Part shown: positions 56,335 through 63,853 of the stretch, piece after piece | How the letters are laid out: each line of letters opens with the position of its first letter | Numbering within the stretch: the first letter of the stretch is position 1 | DNA from: Alphaproteobacteria bacterium | GTDB taxonomy: Bacteria; Pseudomonadota; Alphaproteobacteria; Ferrovibrionales; Ferrovibrionaceae | DNA: 64,000 nt | Direction of reading: 5' to 3' | NCBI GenBank assembly: GCA_017307375.1 | Contig: JAFKFH010000006.1 | Span: 248,001 to 312,000, forward strand | Translations under genes and position numbers: made by a program | The notes under the pieces: generated by a model | What the model saw: only the letters and a program-made list of their open reading frames with translations | Database searches by the model: none | Told to the model about the DNA's origin: nothing

Positions 56335-56361
56335 GGAACCAACAGCCGGGGGTTTGGTTCC
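56335..56361. promoter_or_regulatory. Symmetric bidirectional EcfG-type promoter
   Basis: Perfect arms GGAACCAA and TTGGTTCC flank 11 bases. On each strand this reads GGAAC-N16-GGTT, one base from the EcfG consensus CGTT at the -10. One element therefore could drive both the methyltransferase-HDO operon (minus) and the ATP-grasp gene (plus). Confidence 0.65.
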
Positions 56362-56396
56362 TCCGGTCGCGATGCAAGGCGGATGGGAGACGTGGC

Positions 56397-57698
56397 GTGC
56401 GCTTTCTCGGCGTCGGGGACGACAACAGCCTGGGCGATCTTTATCGCCAGCTCCAGTCGGCCGGGCATGATGTCCGGGTGCATGTCGACAACCCCGACTG
56501 CCATCGGACCCTCGATGGTTTCGTCACGCGGGTGGCCGACTGGCGCGCCCATCTCGACTGGCTGCGTGCTGCCGGCAGGGATGGCGTCCTGCTGTTCGAA
56601 ACGGCACATGACGGCCCGCTGCAGGACCGGCTGCGCCGGGACGGTTTCAACGTCATCGGCGGCAGCAGTTTTGGCGACCGGCTGGAGAACGATCGCGCCT
56701 TCGGCCAGCACTGGATGCGCGCCGCCGGGTTGCAGACCGCGGAGACGCGCGAATTCAGGTCGTTCGCCGCTGCGGCCGAGTTCATCGAGCGCCGGCGCCG
56801 CCGCTATGTCTTCAAGTTGTCGGGCGGCACGTTCTCTTCCAGCCAGAACTATGTCGGCGTGATGGACGACGGTACCGATGTCCACGCCCTGATGCGCAGA
56901 TACGACAGGCACTGGCCGGGCGAGGTGCCGACCTTCATCCTGATGGATCACGTCTCGGGGGTCGAGGTCGGAGTCGGCGCCTATTTCAATGGCGAGGATT
57001 TCATGGAGCCAGTCTGCCTCGACTGGGAACACAAGCGCTTCTTCGACGGCGACCTCGGCGAGTTGACCGGCGAGATGGGCACGCTAGTCACCTATCGCGG
57101 CGCCGGGGCGCTGTTCGATGCGACGCTGCGGCGGCTGGGCGTGCCGCTGCGCGATGGGGGCTATGTCGGCTACATCAACATCAACACGATCGTCAACGAC
57201 GCCGGTGTCTGGCCGCTCGAGTTCACCTGCCGGTTCGGCTATCCCGGCTTCGCTATCCTGTCCGCTTTGCATCGCGAGGACTGGGGCCAGCTGTTCGGAC
57301 GCATGATCCGGCGCGACAGCCTGGCCTTCGCCACGGCGCCCGGCTATGCCGTCGGCGTCGTCCTGACCGTCCCGCCCTTCCCCTATGGCGGCCATGCCGG
57401 CCTGCCGTCGGCCGCGGGGCTGCCGATCGTCATCCGCGGCGAGATCGACGAAGCTACCCGCCGCCACCTGCATTTCGACGAGGTGGCCGAGGTTGCGGGG
57501 GCGCTGCAGACCACCGGACCGCTCGGCTATGTCATCGTGGCGACCGGGGCCGGCGCTACCGTGCCGGACGCCCGCGCCGCATGCTATGGACTGGTCGACC
57601 GCATCGCGATGCCCAACCTGCGTTTCCGCCGCGACATTGGCCAGCGTTTCGTTGGCGGTGAGGGCGCCAGATTGCGTCGCCTCGGCTGGCTCGAGTAA
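56397..57698 (+). CDS. ATP-grasp ligase, phosphoribosylamine-glycine ligase (PurD)-like
   Basis: A 433-residue protein with PurD-like order: N-terminal domain (RFLGVGDDNSLGDLYRQLQ), ATP-grasp core (RYVFKLSGGTFSSSQNYVGV, GVEVGVGAYFNGEDF), magnesium region (YININTIVNDAGVWPLEFTCRFGYPGF) and C-terminal domain. ATP-grasp ligases join a carboxylate to an amine through an acyl phosphate. It diverges from many PurD features at the N-terminal phosphoribosyl site and is not near pur genes. GTG 56397 with GGGAG upstream. Probably a peptide- or amide-forming step linked with the HDO and methyltransferase. Confidence 0.8.
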   Translation: MRFLGVGDDNSLGDLYRQLQSAGHDVRVHVDNPDCHRTLDGFVTRVADWRAHLDWLRAAGRDGVLLFETAHDGPLQDRLRRDGFNVIGGSSFGDRLENDRAFGQHWMRAAGLQTAETREFRSFAAAAEFIERRRRRYVFKLSGGTFSSSQNYVGVMDDGTDVHALMRRYDRHWPGEVPTFILMDHVSGVEVGVGAYFNGEDFMEPVCLDWEHKRFFDGDLGELTGEMGTLVTYRGAGALFDATLRRLGVPLRDGGYVGYININTIVNDAGVWPLEFTCRFGYPGFAILSALHREDWGQLFGRMIRRDSLAFATAPGYAVGVVLTVPPFPYGGHAGLPSAAGLPIVIRGEIDEATRRHLHFDEVAEVAGALQTTGPLGYVIVATGAGATVPDARAACYGLVDRIAMPNLRFRRDIGQRFVGGEGARLRRLGWLE

Positions 57699-57708
57699 CG
57701 CGGCGGGT

Positions 57709-58116
57709 TCAGAAGACGGTGTTGCGCTGGCGCCCTTCGGAATACTGGAACGCCGGCAGCGCCTCGAGCTGCGCCTTGGTCAAGTTGACCATGATCCGCC
57801 CGCCCTTGTCCGAAAGGTGCAGTTCCCGCCAGCCCAATGCGACGTCGCGTTGATCGGTGCCGAGGAACTTGCCGACGTCGACGATGACGTCGGCGGCCCG
57901 GCCGTCGCCGTCCAGCCGTACGGCGCGAACCACCCCGATGACCGCTTCCTGGCCGTTGGTGATCTCGCGGCCGATCAGCTTGCCGGCCTCGACCTTGTCG
58001 GGGGCGGGGGCGACGGCGGTCGCCTCCTGCGCGCGCACCAGCATCGGCAGGGAAATATCGATCACGGCAACACAGGCGAGGGTGCCGATCAGCGCCAGGG
58101 CGGCGAGCTTTGCCAT
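57709..58116 (-). CDS. PRC-barrel domain protein with signal peptide
   Basis: A 135-residue protein. The N-terminal hydrophobic stretch (LAALALIGTLACVAVIDISLP) is a signal or anchor, and a PRC-barrel follows from about residue 45 (KLIGREITNGQEAVIGVVRAVRLDGDGRAADVIVDVG). PRC-barrels of this sort occur in envelope or stress proteins of alphaproteobacteria. GGAGG is 8 bases upstream, and an exact EcfG-type promoter lies before it. It ends 10 bases from the convergent ATP-grasp gene. Confidence 0.85.
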   Translation of the reverse strand: MAKLAALALIGTLACVAVIDISLPMLVRAQEATAVAPAPDKVEAGKLIGREITNGQEAVIGVVRAVRLDGDGRAADVIVDVGKFLGTDQRDVALGWRELHLSDKGGRIMVNLTKAQLEALPAFQYSEGRQRNTVF

Positions 58117-58152
58117 CGTTGCGTCCTCCGCGGTCGTTCAGGCCCCGCAGAC

Positions 58153-58178
58153 AACGGGCAAGTCGCCCCGAAGGTTCC
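58153..58178 (-). promoter_or_regulatory. EcfG-type stress promoter for the PRC-barrel gene
   Basis: On the minus strand GGAAC (58178-58174), 17 bases, then CGTT (58156-58153): an exact consensus match, 36 bases before the start codon. Confidence 0.7.
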
Positions 58179-58182
58179 CCAC

Positions 58183-58208
58183 GGAACGGGCGGTGCCTGC
58201 CGCCGGTT
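58183..58208 (+). promoter_or_regulatory. EcfG-type stress promoter for the acidic 135-residue protein
   Basis: GGAAC (58183-58187), 17 bases, then GGTT (58205-58208), with one mismatch in the -10. It is back-to-back with the PRC-barrel promoter and 38 bases before the start codon. Confidence 0.55.
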
Positions 58209-58246
58209 TTGCACGGCGACACTGCAAACAGGCCAGGAGGAATGCC

Positions 58247-58654
58247 ATGCGACGCCATCGTTCACCCGCGGGGCAGGAGGAAGATAGCCAGATCGAGCTG
58301 TTCGACCAGGCGCGAACCGCCGCGCCCGAGTTGTCGGTCGCCCGCGCCGTGGTCGGCCGCGAGGCCGAAGACGAAGTCGAAGGCGTCAGCGGCGCGGATT
58401 GGGTGGCGGCCGAGCGGGCTCGTCCCGATCTGCCGGACGAGACGATTGACGGCCTGTCGGAACTCGAGGAGGAGGTGCGCCGCCAGGCCGAGGACGTTCC
58501 GACCGGCGCACCGAGCCCGTTGCTGTTCGACACCGATCGCCCCGTCGAGCCGGAAGAAGCGCTGGCCAACCAGGGCGAATTCCCCGATCTCGCCGATCAG
58601 GGCGAAATCCCGGATCCCCAACTCCCGGATACCCGACGTCGGGGCGGTCGATGA
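58247..58654 (+). CDS. Acidic hypothetical protein, 135 residues
   Basis: No family recognised. The protein is strongly acidic, rich in Glu, Asp, Pro and Ala, probably disordered, and carries a small internal repeat near the end (NQGEFPDLADQGEIPDPQLPD). AGGAGG lies 6 bases upstream of the ATG. An EcfG-type promoter before it suggests a hydrophilin-like stress protein, which is inference. Confidence 0.7.
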   Translation: MRRHRSPAGQEEDSQIELFDQARTAAPELSVARAVVGREAEDEVEGVSGADWVAAERARPDLPDETIDGLSELEEEVRRQAEDVPTGAPSPLLFDTDRPVEPEEALANQGEFPDLADQGEIPDPQLPDTRRRGGR

Positions 58655-58672
58655 AAAATGTGTGGTCAGGGT

Positions 58673-58697
58673 GGAACCGGGGCAGGGCCGCCGCGTT
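58673..58697 (+). promoter_or_regulatory. EcfG-type stress promoter for a short terminated transcript
   Basis: GGAAC (58673-58677), 16 bases, then CGTT (58694-58697): an exact consensus match. The region downstream ends at a terminator within 70 bases and encodes no convincing protein. Confidence 0.68.
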
Positions 58698-58703
58698 TAA
58701 AGC

Positions 58704-58768
58704 CCGTTCATGAGTAATTGCCCACCACCCACGACCTCAGGGGCGGCTATCGGCCGCCCCATTTTTCT
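58704..58768 (+). ncRNA. Candidate stress-induced small RNA
   Basis: An exact EcfG-type promoter 6-9 bases upstream and a rho-independent terminator at 58740-58766 bound a transcript of about 65 bases. Just before the terminator stem is an unpaired C-rich run (CCCACCACCCACGACC, 58721-58736), the type of region that pairs with purine-rich ribosome sites. The one possible reading frame (ATG 58710, 23 residues) runs through the terminator and has no ribosome site. No known RNA family recognised. Confidence 0.5.
58740..58766 (+). terminator. Rho-independent terminator
   Basis: An 8-base perfect stem (GGGGCGGC with GCCGCCCC), a TATCG loop and ATTTTT follow the candidate small RNA. It would also stop read-through from the acidic protein gene. 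Confidence 0.75.
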
Positions 58769-59644
58769 TCACCCCTGGTAGGTGCAGGCGAAGACATGAG
58801 TGGCCTGGGCACCGGGAGCAAGTTGCCGCATCGACGGCTTCACGCCGATATCCCCGGCAAATCCGACGGGATCGCCGTGGCCCGTCCAGCCTTCTATGCA
58901 CAGGAACGGCGCATCGTCCTTGGTCCACAATGCCAGATGCGGCAAGTCCCGGACAGTGACGCGCAAAGCCTCCCCGGCATCGTTGGCGAAGGTCAGCGTC
59001 GTCGACGCCGCATTCAGGAAACACAGCGCGTCGGCCTGAAACAGGGCGTGGTTCAGGGCAAGACGGGTACCGCCGTGGGTGAGTGGCACCGGCCGCATTT
59101 CCGGTGCGAAGAGGCCCTCCGGCGTGATGACCGGAACCGATGCCTTCTCCGGACGATCGAAACGAATCTCGTGGGCGGCTGCGGGGCTGTCGAAAGGCCA
59201 GCGAAACGCAGGATGGAACCCCATCGCATAGGGAAGCGGCTCGTCGCCGGGGTTGCCGACGGTTGCGGTCGTCTCGATCGAATCGGCCGTCAGGCGATGC
59301 GTGACCGTCAGGGCGAAGGCAAAAGGGTATTGGGCGCGGCTGGCCGCATCGTCGCGCAGAACGAAGGTCGCATGGTCCTCGGCCCGGGACTGCAGAACGA
59401 ACTCGCGATCGCGGGCAAAACCGTGGCCGCCGATCGCATAGGCCCGGCCGGCGACGTGCAGCCTGTTGTCATGGCACCGTCCGACGATGGGAAACAGCAG
59501 CGGGGCCCGGCGCGGCCAATAGGGCGGGTCGCCCGACCAGAGCAGATCGCGATCGCCAACCGACCACGATTGCAACTCGGCGCCGTGGCGCGCGATCACC
59601 GCGCGGGCGCTGCCCTGCCTCAGCTCGATATCGTCGCCGGCCAT
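58769..59644 (-). CDS. Aldose 1-epimerase (mutarotase) family protein
   Basis: A 291-residue galactose-mutarotase-fold protein: LLFPIVGRCHDNRL, IGGHGFARDREF with His, MGFHPAFRWPF with the second catalytic His, and LALWTKDDAPFLCIEGWTGHGD with Glu near the end. Such proteins interconvert anomers of free or phosphorylated sugars (YeaD-like). It stands alone on the minus strand with its own promoter. Confidence 0.88.
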   Translation of the reverse strand: MAGDDIELRQGSARAVIARHGAELQSWSVGDRDLLWSGDPPYWPRRAPLLFPIVGRCHDNRLHVAGRAYAIGGHGFARDREFVLQSRAEDHATFVLRDDAASRAQYPFAFALTVTHRLTADSIETTATVGNPGDEPLPYAMGFHPAFRWPFDSPAAAHEIRFDRPEKASVPVITPEGLFAPEMRPVPLTHGGTRLALNHALFQADALCFLNAASTTLTFANDAGEALRVTVRDLPHLALWTKDDAPFLCIEGWTGHGDPVGFAGDIGVKPSMRQLAPGAQATHVFACTYQG

Positions 59645-59668
59645 CGCGATCTCCCTGTTCGAGCCGCG

Positions 59669-59697
59669 ATTCTAGTGGCCGGGCGGGGCAATCTCAA
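59669..59697 (-). promoter_or_regulatory. Sigma-70-like promoter of the mutarotase gene
   Basis: On the minus strand TTGAGA (59697-59692) and TAGAAT (59674-59669) are separated by 17 bases, 25 bases before the start codon. Confidence 0.55.
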
Positions 59698-59739
59698 CCC
59701 GAGCGGCCGATGCTGCCTGCACCGCCCGCGAACTGCCGC

Positions 59740-61746
59740 CTACAGCGCTGCGATCGCCGACAGAAAGTCGCCGACTTCACGCTGCAGGGCGGCGCTGGCG
59801 GCTGCCACCTCGTGCGACGCTGCATCGACGACGCCGGCGGCCGCTTCCGACCGTCCGGCGGCACCCAGGACCGTGTCGCTCGATCGCGATACCAGGCCGA
59901 CCGCTTGCGCGGCGCTGCTGACGTTGCCGGCGATTTCCCGGGTGGCCGACGACTGCTGTTCGATCGCCGAGGCTACGGCGGCCGACGCATCGTGCAACTG
60001 GTCGATCGTGCCGCGGATTCGGTTGATGATGTCGACGGTGCCGCCGACGCTGTCCTGAATGCCGCTGATCAGCGTGCCGATCTCTTCGGTCGCCTTCGAC
60101 GTCTGGTCGGCCAAACTCTTCACCTCGCCGGCGACGACGGCGAAACCCTTGCCCGCGTCCCCGGCCCGCGCCGCTTCGATCGTCGCGTTCAGCGCCAGCA
60201 GGTTGGTCTGGCCGGCGATGGCGCGGATCAACCCGACCACCGTGCCGATCGAACGGGCGATTTCGTCAAGCCGGGCAATGCGCCCCTCGGCCTCCTTGCC
60301 CTGTTCGACCGCGGCGCCCGCGATCGTCGAGGACCGGGCGATGCGGCCGGCGATGTCGCTGATCGATGCCGACAGCTGCCCGCTGGTCGTGGCCACGGTC
60401 TGCAGGTTGGCGTCCGTCTGCCGCGCCGCAGCCGAGACTTTCGACGATTCGGCGTTGACCTCGGCGGCCGTGGCTGTAATCGCGCTCGATGCCGCGCTCA
60501 TCCGTTCGGCCGAACGGCTAAGCGTTGCCATCACCTTCTGCATGTTGACGTCATAGTCGCGAACCAGCCCCGCCATTTTGTCGGCCTGGGCCAGCTTGCG
60601 CGCGATCGCTTCCTTGGCGGCGGTGATGTCGGTCGCATACTTGACCACCTTGAACGGCCGGCCGGCGAGATCGAGGATCGGGTTGTAGGATGCCTGGATC
60701 CAGACCTCCCGGCCGCCCTTGGCCAGGCGCCGGTACTCGGCGGTCAGGTGCTCGCCCTGGTTCAACATCGCCCAGAACGCCCGGTATTCTTGGCTCTCGG
60801 CATAGTCGTCGTCGACGAACATGCGGTGCTCGCGGCCCAGAACCTCGTCGAGGCGGTAGCCCATGACACTCAGGAAGTTCTCGTTGGCGGCGAGAATGGT
60901 TCCATCGGTGCCGAATTCGATCACCGCCTGCGACTTGCCGATGGCTGCGATCTGCCCGGCATAGTCGGCAGCCTGCAGCTTGGCGGTCGTCACGTCGGTC
61001 GCGAACTTGACGATCTTGAACGGCTGGCCGTCGGCATCGAGGATCGGGTTGTAGGATGCCTGGATCCAGACCGCGCGCCCGCCCTTGGCCATCCTCATGT
61101 ATTCGCCAGCCTCGTAGGCCCCCTGGGACAGGCGGTCCCAGAACAGGGCGTATTCGGCCGAGCGGGCGTAGTCCGGATCGACGAACTGGCGATGATGGCG
61201 CCCGACGATTTCCGCCTGGGTATAACCCGTCAGTTCCAGGAACTGGCGATTGGCGCCGGTCACCGTGCCGTCGAGATCGAACTCGACCACCGCGACGGCC
61301 CTGGCGATCGCGGCTACCTGTCCGGCGTGGTCGGCGGCACGGCGCTGCTGCGCGGTGATGTCGGTCGCGTATTTCAGGACCTTGAATGGGCGGCCGTCGC
61401 GGTCGAGCACCGGGTTGTAGCTGGCCTGCAGCCAGACTTCCGAACCGTCCTTGGCGAAGCGCTTGTAGACGGCGCTGCAATGCTCGCCGCGCGCCAGCGC
61501 CGCCCAGAAGCGGCGATACTCCTCCGACGCCGCCACCGATGGCGCGACGAACAGGTTGTGGTGACGGCCGACGATCTCGTCGAGGCGATAGCCCATGACG
61601 TCGAGGAAATTGTCATTGGCGGTGAGGATTCTGCCGTCGGTACCGAATTCGATGATCGCCTGCGACTTGTCCATCGCCGCGGCCATAGCCTGCAATTCGA
61701 CGGCGTAGGCCGAGGCGAATCTTCCTACCGATCTCGAGTTTGGCAT
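59740..61746 (-). CDS. Soluble methyl-accepting chemotaxis protein with three PAS domains
   Basis: A 668-residue receptor. Three tandem PAS domains (about residues 20-135, 145-260, 267-382) are near copies of each other; each ends in a form of [13 protein letters not shown]...[12 protein letters not shown] coiled signalling domain follows, with the hairpin tip [42 protein letters not shown]. There is no membrane segment, no HAMP domain and no CheR-tethering pentapeptide at the end. It probably senses an intracellular redox or ligand signal and acts on CheA. Cofactor unknown. Confidence 0.92.
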   Translation of the reverse strand: MPNSRSVGRFASAYAVELQAMAAAMDKSQAIIEFGTDGRILTANDNFLDVMGYRLDEIVGRHHNLFVAPSVAASEEYRRFWAALARGEHCSAVYKRFAKDGSEVWLQASYNPVLDRDGRPFKVLKYATDITAQQRRAADHAGQVAAIARAVAVVEFDLDGTVTGANRQFLELTGYTQAEIVGRHHRQFVDPDYARSAEYALFWDRLSQGAYEAGEYMRMAKGGRAVWIQASYNPILDADGQPFKIVKFATDVTTAKLQAADYAGQIAAIGKSQAVIEFGTDGTILAANENFLSVMGYRLDEVLGREHRMFVDDDYAESQEYRAFWAMLNQGEHLTAEYRRLAKGGREVWIQASYNPILDLAGRPFKVVKYATDITAAKEAIARKLAQADKMAGLVRDYDVNMQKVMATLSRSAERMSAASSAITATAAEVNAESSKVSAAARQTDANLQTVATTSGQLSASISDIAGRIARSSTIAGAAVEQGKEAEGRIARLDEIARSIGTVVGLIRAIAGQTNLLALNATIEAARAGDAGKGFAVVAGEVKSLADQTSKATEEIGTLISGIQDSVGGTVDIINRIRGTIDQLHDASAAVASAIEQQSSATREIAGNVSSAAQAVGLVSRSSDTVLGAAGRSEAAAGVVDAASHEVAAASAALQREVGDFLSAIAAL

Positions 61747-61870
61747 AGTCGTCTACCTTCCCGTGCCCCCCACAGGATCCACGAGACGGGATAATGCACC
61801 GGCGCGGCATATCCATTGCCCAATTGCTGCAAATTGTTGCCCGTGCCGTGTAACGGATTGTCGCGCGGCC

Positions 61871-61895
61871 GAGAGGGCGCTCCCGGCCCCCTCTC
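61871..61895. other. Hairpin downstream of the MDR oxidoreductase gene
   Basis: Arms GAGAGGG and CCCTCTC flank 11 bases, 14 bases after the oxidoreductase stop on the minus strand. There is no T-run, so it is at best a weak terminator or 3' end stabiliser. Confidence 0.3.
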
Positions 61896-61908
61896 GCCGC
61901 GTCCGGCA

Positions 61909-62910
61909 TCACACCTTCAGGACCAGCTTCCCGAAGTTCTCGCCGGTGAACAGCATGTTCAGCGTCTCGGGGAAGGCCGGGATACCGCCCTCGACGATGT
62001 GCTCACGCGTCTTCAGCTTGCCCTGCGCCAGCCAGCCGGCCATCTCGCGCACCGCCTCGGGGAAGCGGTCGACATAGTCGAAGATCACCATGCCTTCCAT
62101 GCGCGCCCGGTTGACCAGCAGCGACAGGTATTTCGACGGTCCCTTGACCTCGGCCGTCGCGTTGTACTGCGAGATCGCGCCGCAGATGACGATGCGGCCG
62201 CGGAAGGCCAGCGCACCGAGCGCGGCATCCAGGATGTCGCCGCCGACATTGTCGAAATAGACGTCGATGCCCTTCGGGCAGTGCTGGCGCAGTGCCTTGC
62301 CGACCGGCTCGGCCTTGTAGTCGATCGCGGCATCGAAGCCGAGGTCGTCGACTACCCAGCGGCATTTGTCGGCCCCGCCGGCGATGCCGACGACACGGCA
62401 GCCCTTCAGCTTGGCGATCTGGCCGACCACCTGGCCGACCGCGCCCGCCGCGCCGGAGACCACGACGGTCTCGCCGGCTTTCGGCTGGCCGACGTCGAGC
62501 AGGCCGAAATAGGCGGTCAGGCCGGGCATGCCCAGGACCGACAGGTAGTTGGTCAGCGGTGCCAGGCCGAGATCGAGCCGGACCAGGTCCTTGGCCCGGG
62601 CCAGCGCATATTGCTGGACGTTCAGCGTGCCCGAGACATGGTCGCCGGGCTTGAAGCCTTCCGCCTTGCTTGCCACCACCTCGCCGACGCCGCCGGCGCG
62701 CATCACCTCGCCCAGCCCGACCGGCTTGATGTAGGAACGGACGTCGTTCATCCATCCGCGCATCGCGGGATCGAGCGAGAGGTAGAGCACGCGGACCAGG
62801 ACTTCGCCCTCGCCCGGTTCCTGGACGGGGACCGTCTGCAATGTCCAGTCGGTGGCCTTGGGCATGCCCATCGGCCGGGCGGCGAGCAGGATCTGCTGGT
62901 TGTCGGTCAT
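61909..62910 (-). CDS. NADPH-dependent MDR oxidoreductase (leukotriene B4 dehydrogenase-like)
   Basis: A 333-residue zinc-free medium-chain reductase. The NADPH loop is VVSGAAGAVGQVVGQIAKLKGCRVVGIAGG, and LGFDAAIDYK and GIDVYFDNVGG are classic for the prostaglandin/leukotriene reductase group. It reduces the double bond of enones and alkenals. It follows the SDR gene after 19 bases, so the two are co-transcribed. Confidence 0.92.
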   Translation of the reverse strand: MTDNQQILLAARPMGMPKATDWTLQTVPVQEPGEGEVLVRVLYLSLDPAMRGWMNDVRSYIKPVGLGEVMRAGGVGEVVASKAEGFKPGDHVSGTLNVQQYALARAKDLVRLDLGLAPLTNYLSVLGMPGLTAYFGLLDVGQPKAGETVVVSGAAGAVGQVVGQIAKLKGCRVVGIAGGADKCRWVVDDLGFDAAIDYKAEPVGKALRQHCPKGIDVYFDNVGGDILDAALGALAFRGRIVICGAISQYNATAEVKGPSKYLSLLVNRARMEGMVIFDYVDRFPEAVREMAGWLAQGKLKTREHIVEGGIPAFPETLNMLFTGENFGKLVLKV

Positions 62911-62929
62911 CGTTGCCTCCTGTCTTTCG

Positions 62930-63688
62930 TTATTGTGCGGTGAAGCCGCCGTCGACCGTCATCAGATGCCCGGTGACGAAGCCCGCCTGGTCCGAGCAAA
63001 GCCACATCACGGCGGCCGCCACCTCCTCGGGTTCGCCGATCCGGCGCATCGGATGGATGCGGTCCATCGCCTCCTTGCGGCGCGGATCGGCCGCGACGGC
63101 GCGCTCGTACATGGCCGTTCGGATCACGCCGGGGCAGACCGCGTTGATGCGGATGCCCTTGGAGGCATATTCGACCGCCGCCGTCCGGGTCAGCCCGACC
63201 ACGCCGTGCTTGGAGGCGGCATAGGAAGGCATCGTCGCCGCGGCGCCGAGGCCCGCGACCGAGGCGGTATTGACGATCGCGCCCCCGCCCCCCTGCGCCA
63301 GCATCTGGCGGATCTGGTATTTCAGGCAGAGGAAGACTCCCTTCAGGTTGACCGCGATGATCCGGTCGAAGGCGTCTTCCTCGGCGTCGGCCATCCGCGC
63401 GGCCTCGAGTTCGATGCCGGCATTGTTGAAGGCATGATCGAGCCGGCCATGACGGCGCACGCACTCGGCCACCAGCGTCTCGACCGAGGCCGACGAGGTC
63501 ACGTCGGCCTCGATGAAAGTCGCAGCGCCGCCGCCGTCGACGATGCTGCGTGCCAGATGCCGTCCGGCCTCACCGGCGATATCCGAAATCACGACGGTCG
63601 CGCCGGCCTGCGCGAAGGCCAGGGAGGTAGCGCGGCCGATGCCGCCCGCCCCGCCGGTGACCAGGACGGTCTTGCCCACAAATGACAC
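62930..63688 (-). CDS. Short-chain dehydrogenase/reductase
   Basis: A 252-residue classical SDR: VLVTGGAGGIGRATSLAFA, NNAG, Ser in ASVAGLGAA, YAASK, and the end VTGHLMTVDGGFTAQ. GTG 63688 is preferred because GGGGG lies about 10 bases upstream and the fold starts at once (VSFVGKTVLVTGG). It heads an operon with the MDR oxidoreductase. Longer in-frame starts reach 63781. Confidence 0.88.
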   Translation of the reverse strand: MSFVGKTVLVTGGAGGIGRATSLAFAQAGATVVISDIAGEAGRHLARSIVDGGGAATFIEADVTSSASVETLVAECVRRHGRLDHAFNNAGIELEAARMADAEEDAFDRIIAVNLKGVFLCLKYQIRQMLAQGGGGAIVNTASVAGLGAAATMPSYAASKHGVVGLTRTAAVEYASKGIRINAVCPGVIRTAMYERAVAADPRRKEAMDRIHPMRRIGEPEEVAAAVMWLCSDQAGFVTGHLMTVDGGFTAQ

Positions 63689-63809
63689 TTTGACGTTTCC
63701 CCCATTTGATTGCGCCCGGGTCGCGGGCGGGCCGATGATCGGCCGGGCCGTCACGTTGGTCAATTGGGCCCGGAACATCATAGGGCGGGCATTTCTTCGG
63801 CGACCGGCT

Positions 63810-63823
63810 TATGATATATCATA
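63810..63823. promoter_or_regulatory. Palindrome between divergent SDR genes
   Basis: TATGATATATCATA is a perfect 14-base palindrome in an AT-rich patch of a GC-rich region, 30 bases before the plus-strand SDR start. It is a candidate operator for both directions. Confidence 0.45.
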
Positions 63824-63853
63824 TATCCATATTGATCGATGAAGGAGGTTCCG

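Noticed and set aside
58710-58781. A 23-residue frame starting ATG 58710 in the candidate small RNA
   Set aside because: No ribosome site, and it runs through the terminator stem; a non-coding RNA is simpler.
63765-63790. GGAAC near 63767 as another EcfG promoter
   Set aside because: No CGTT-like -10 at 16-17 bases spacing.
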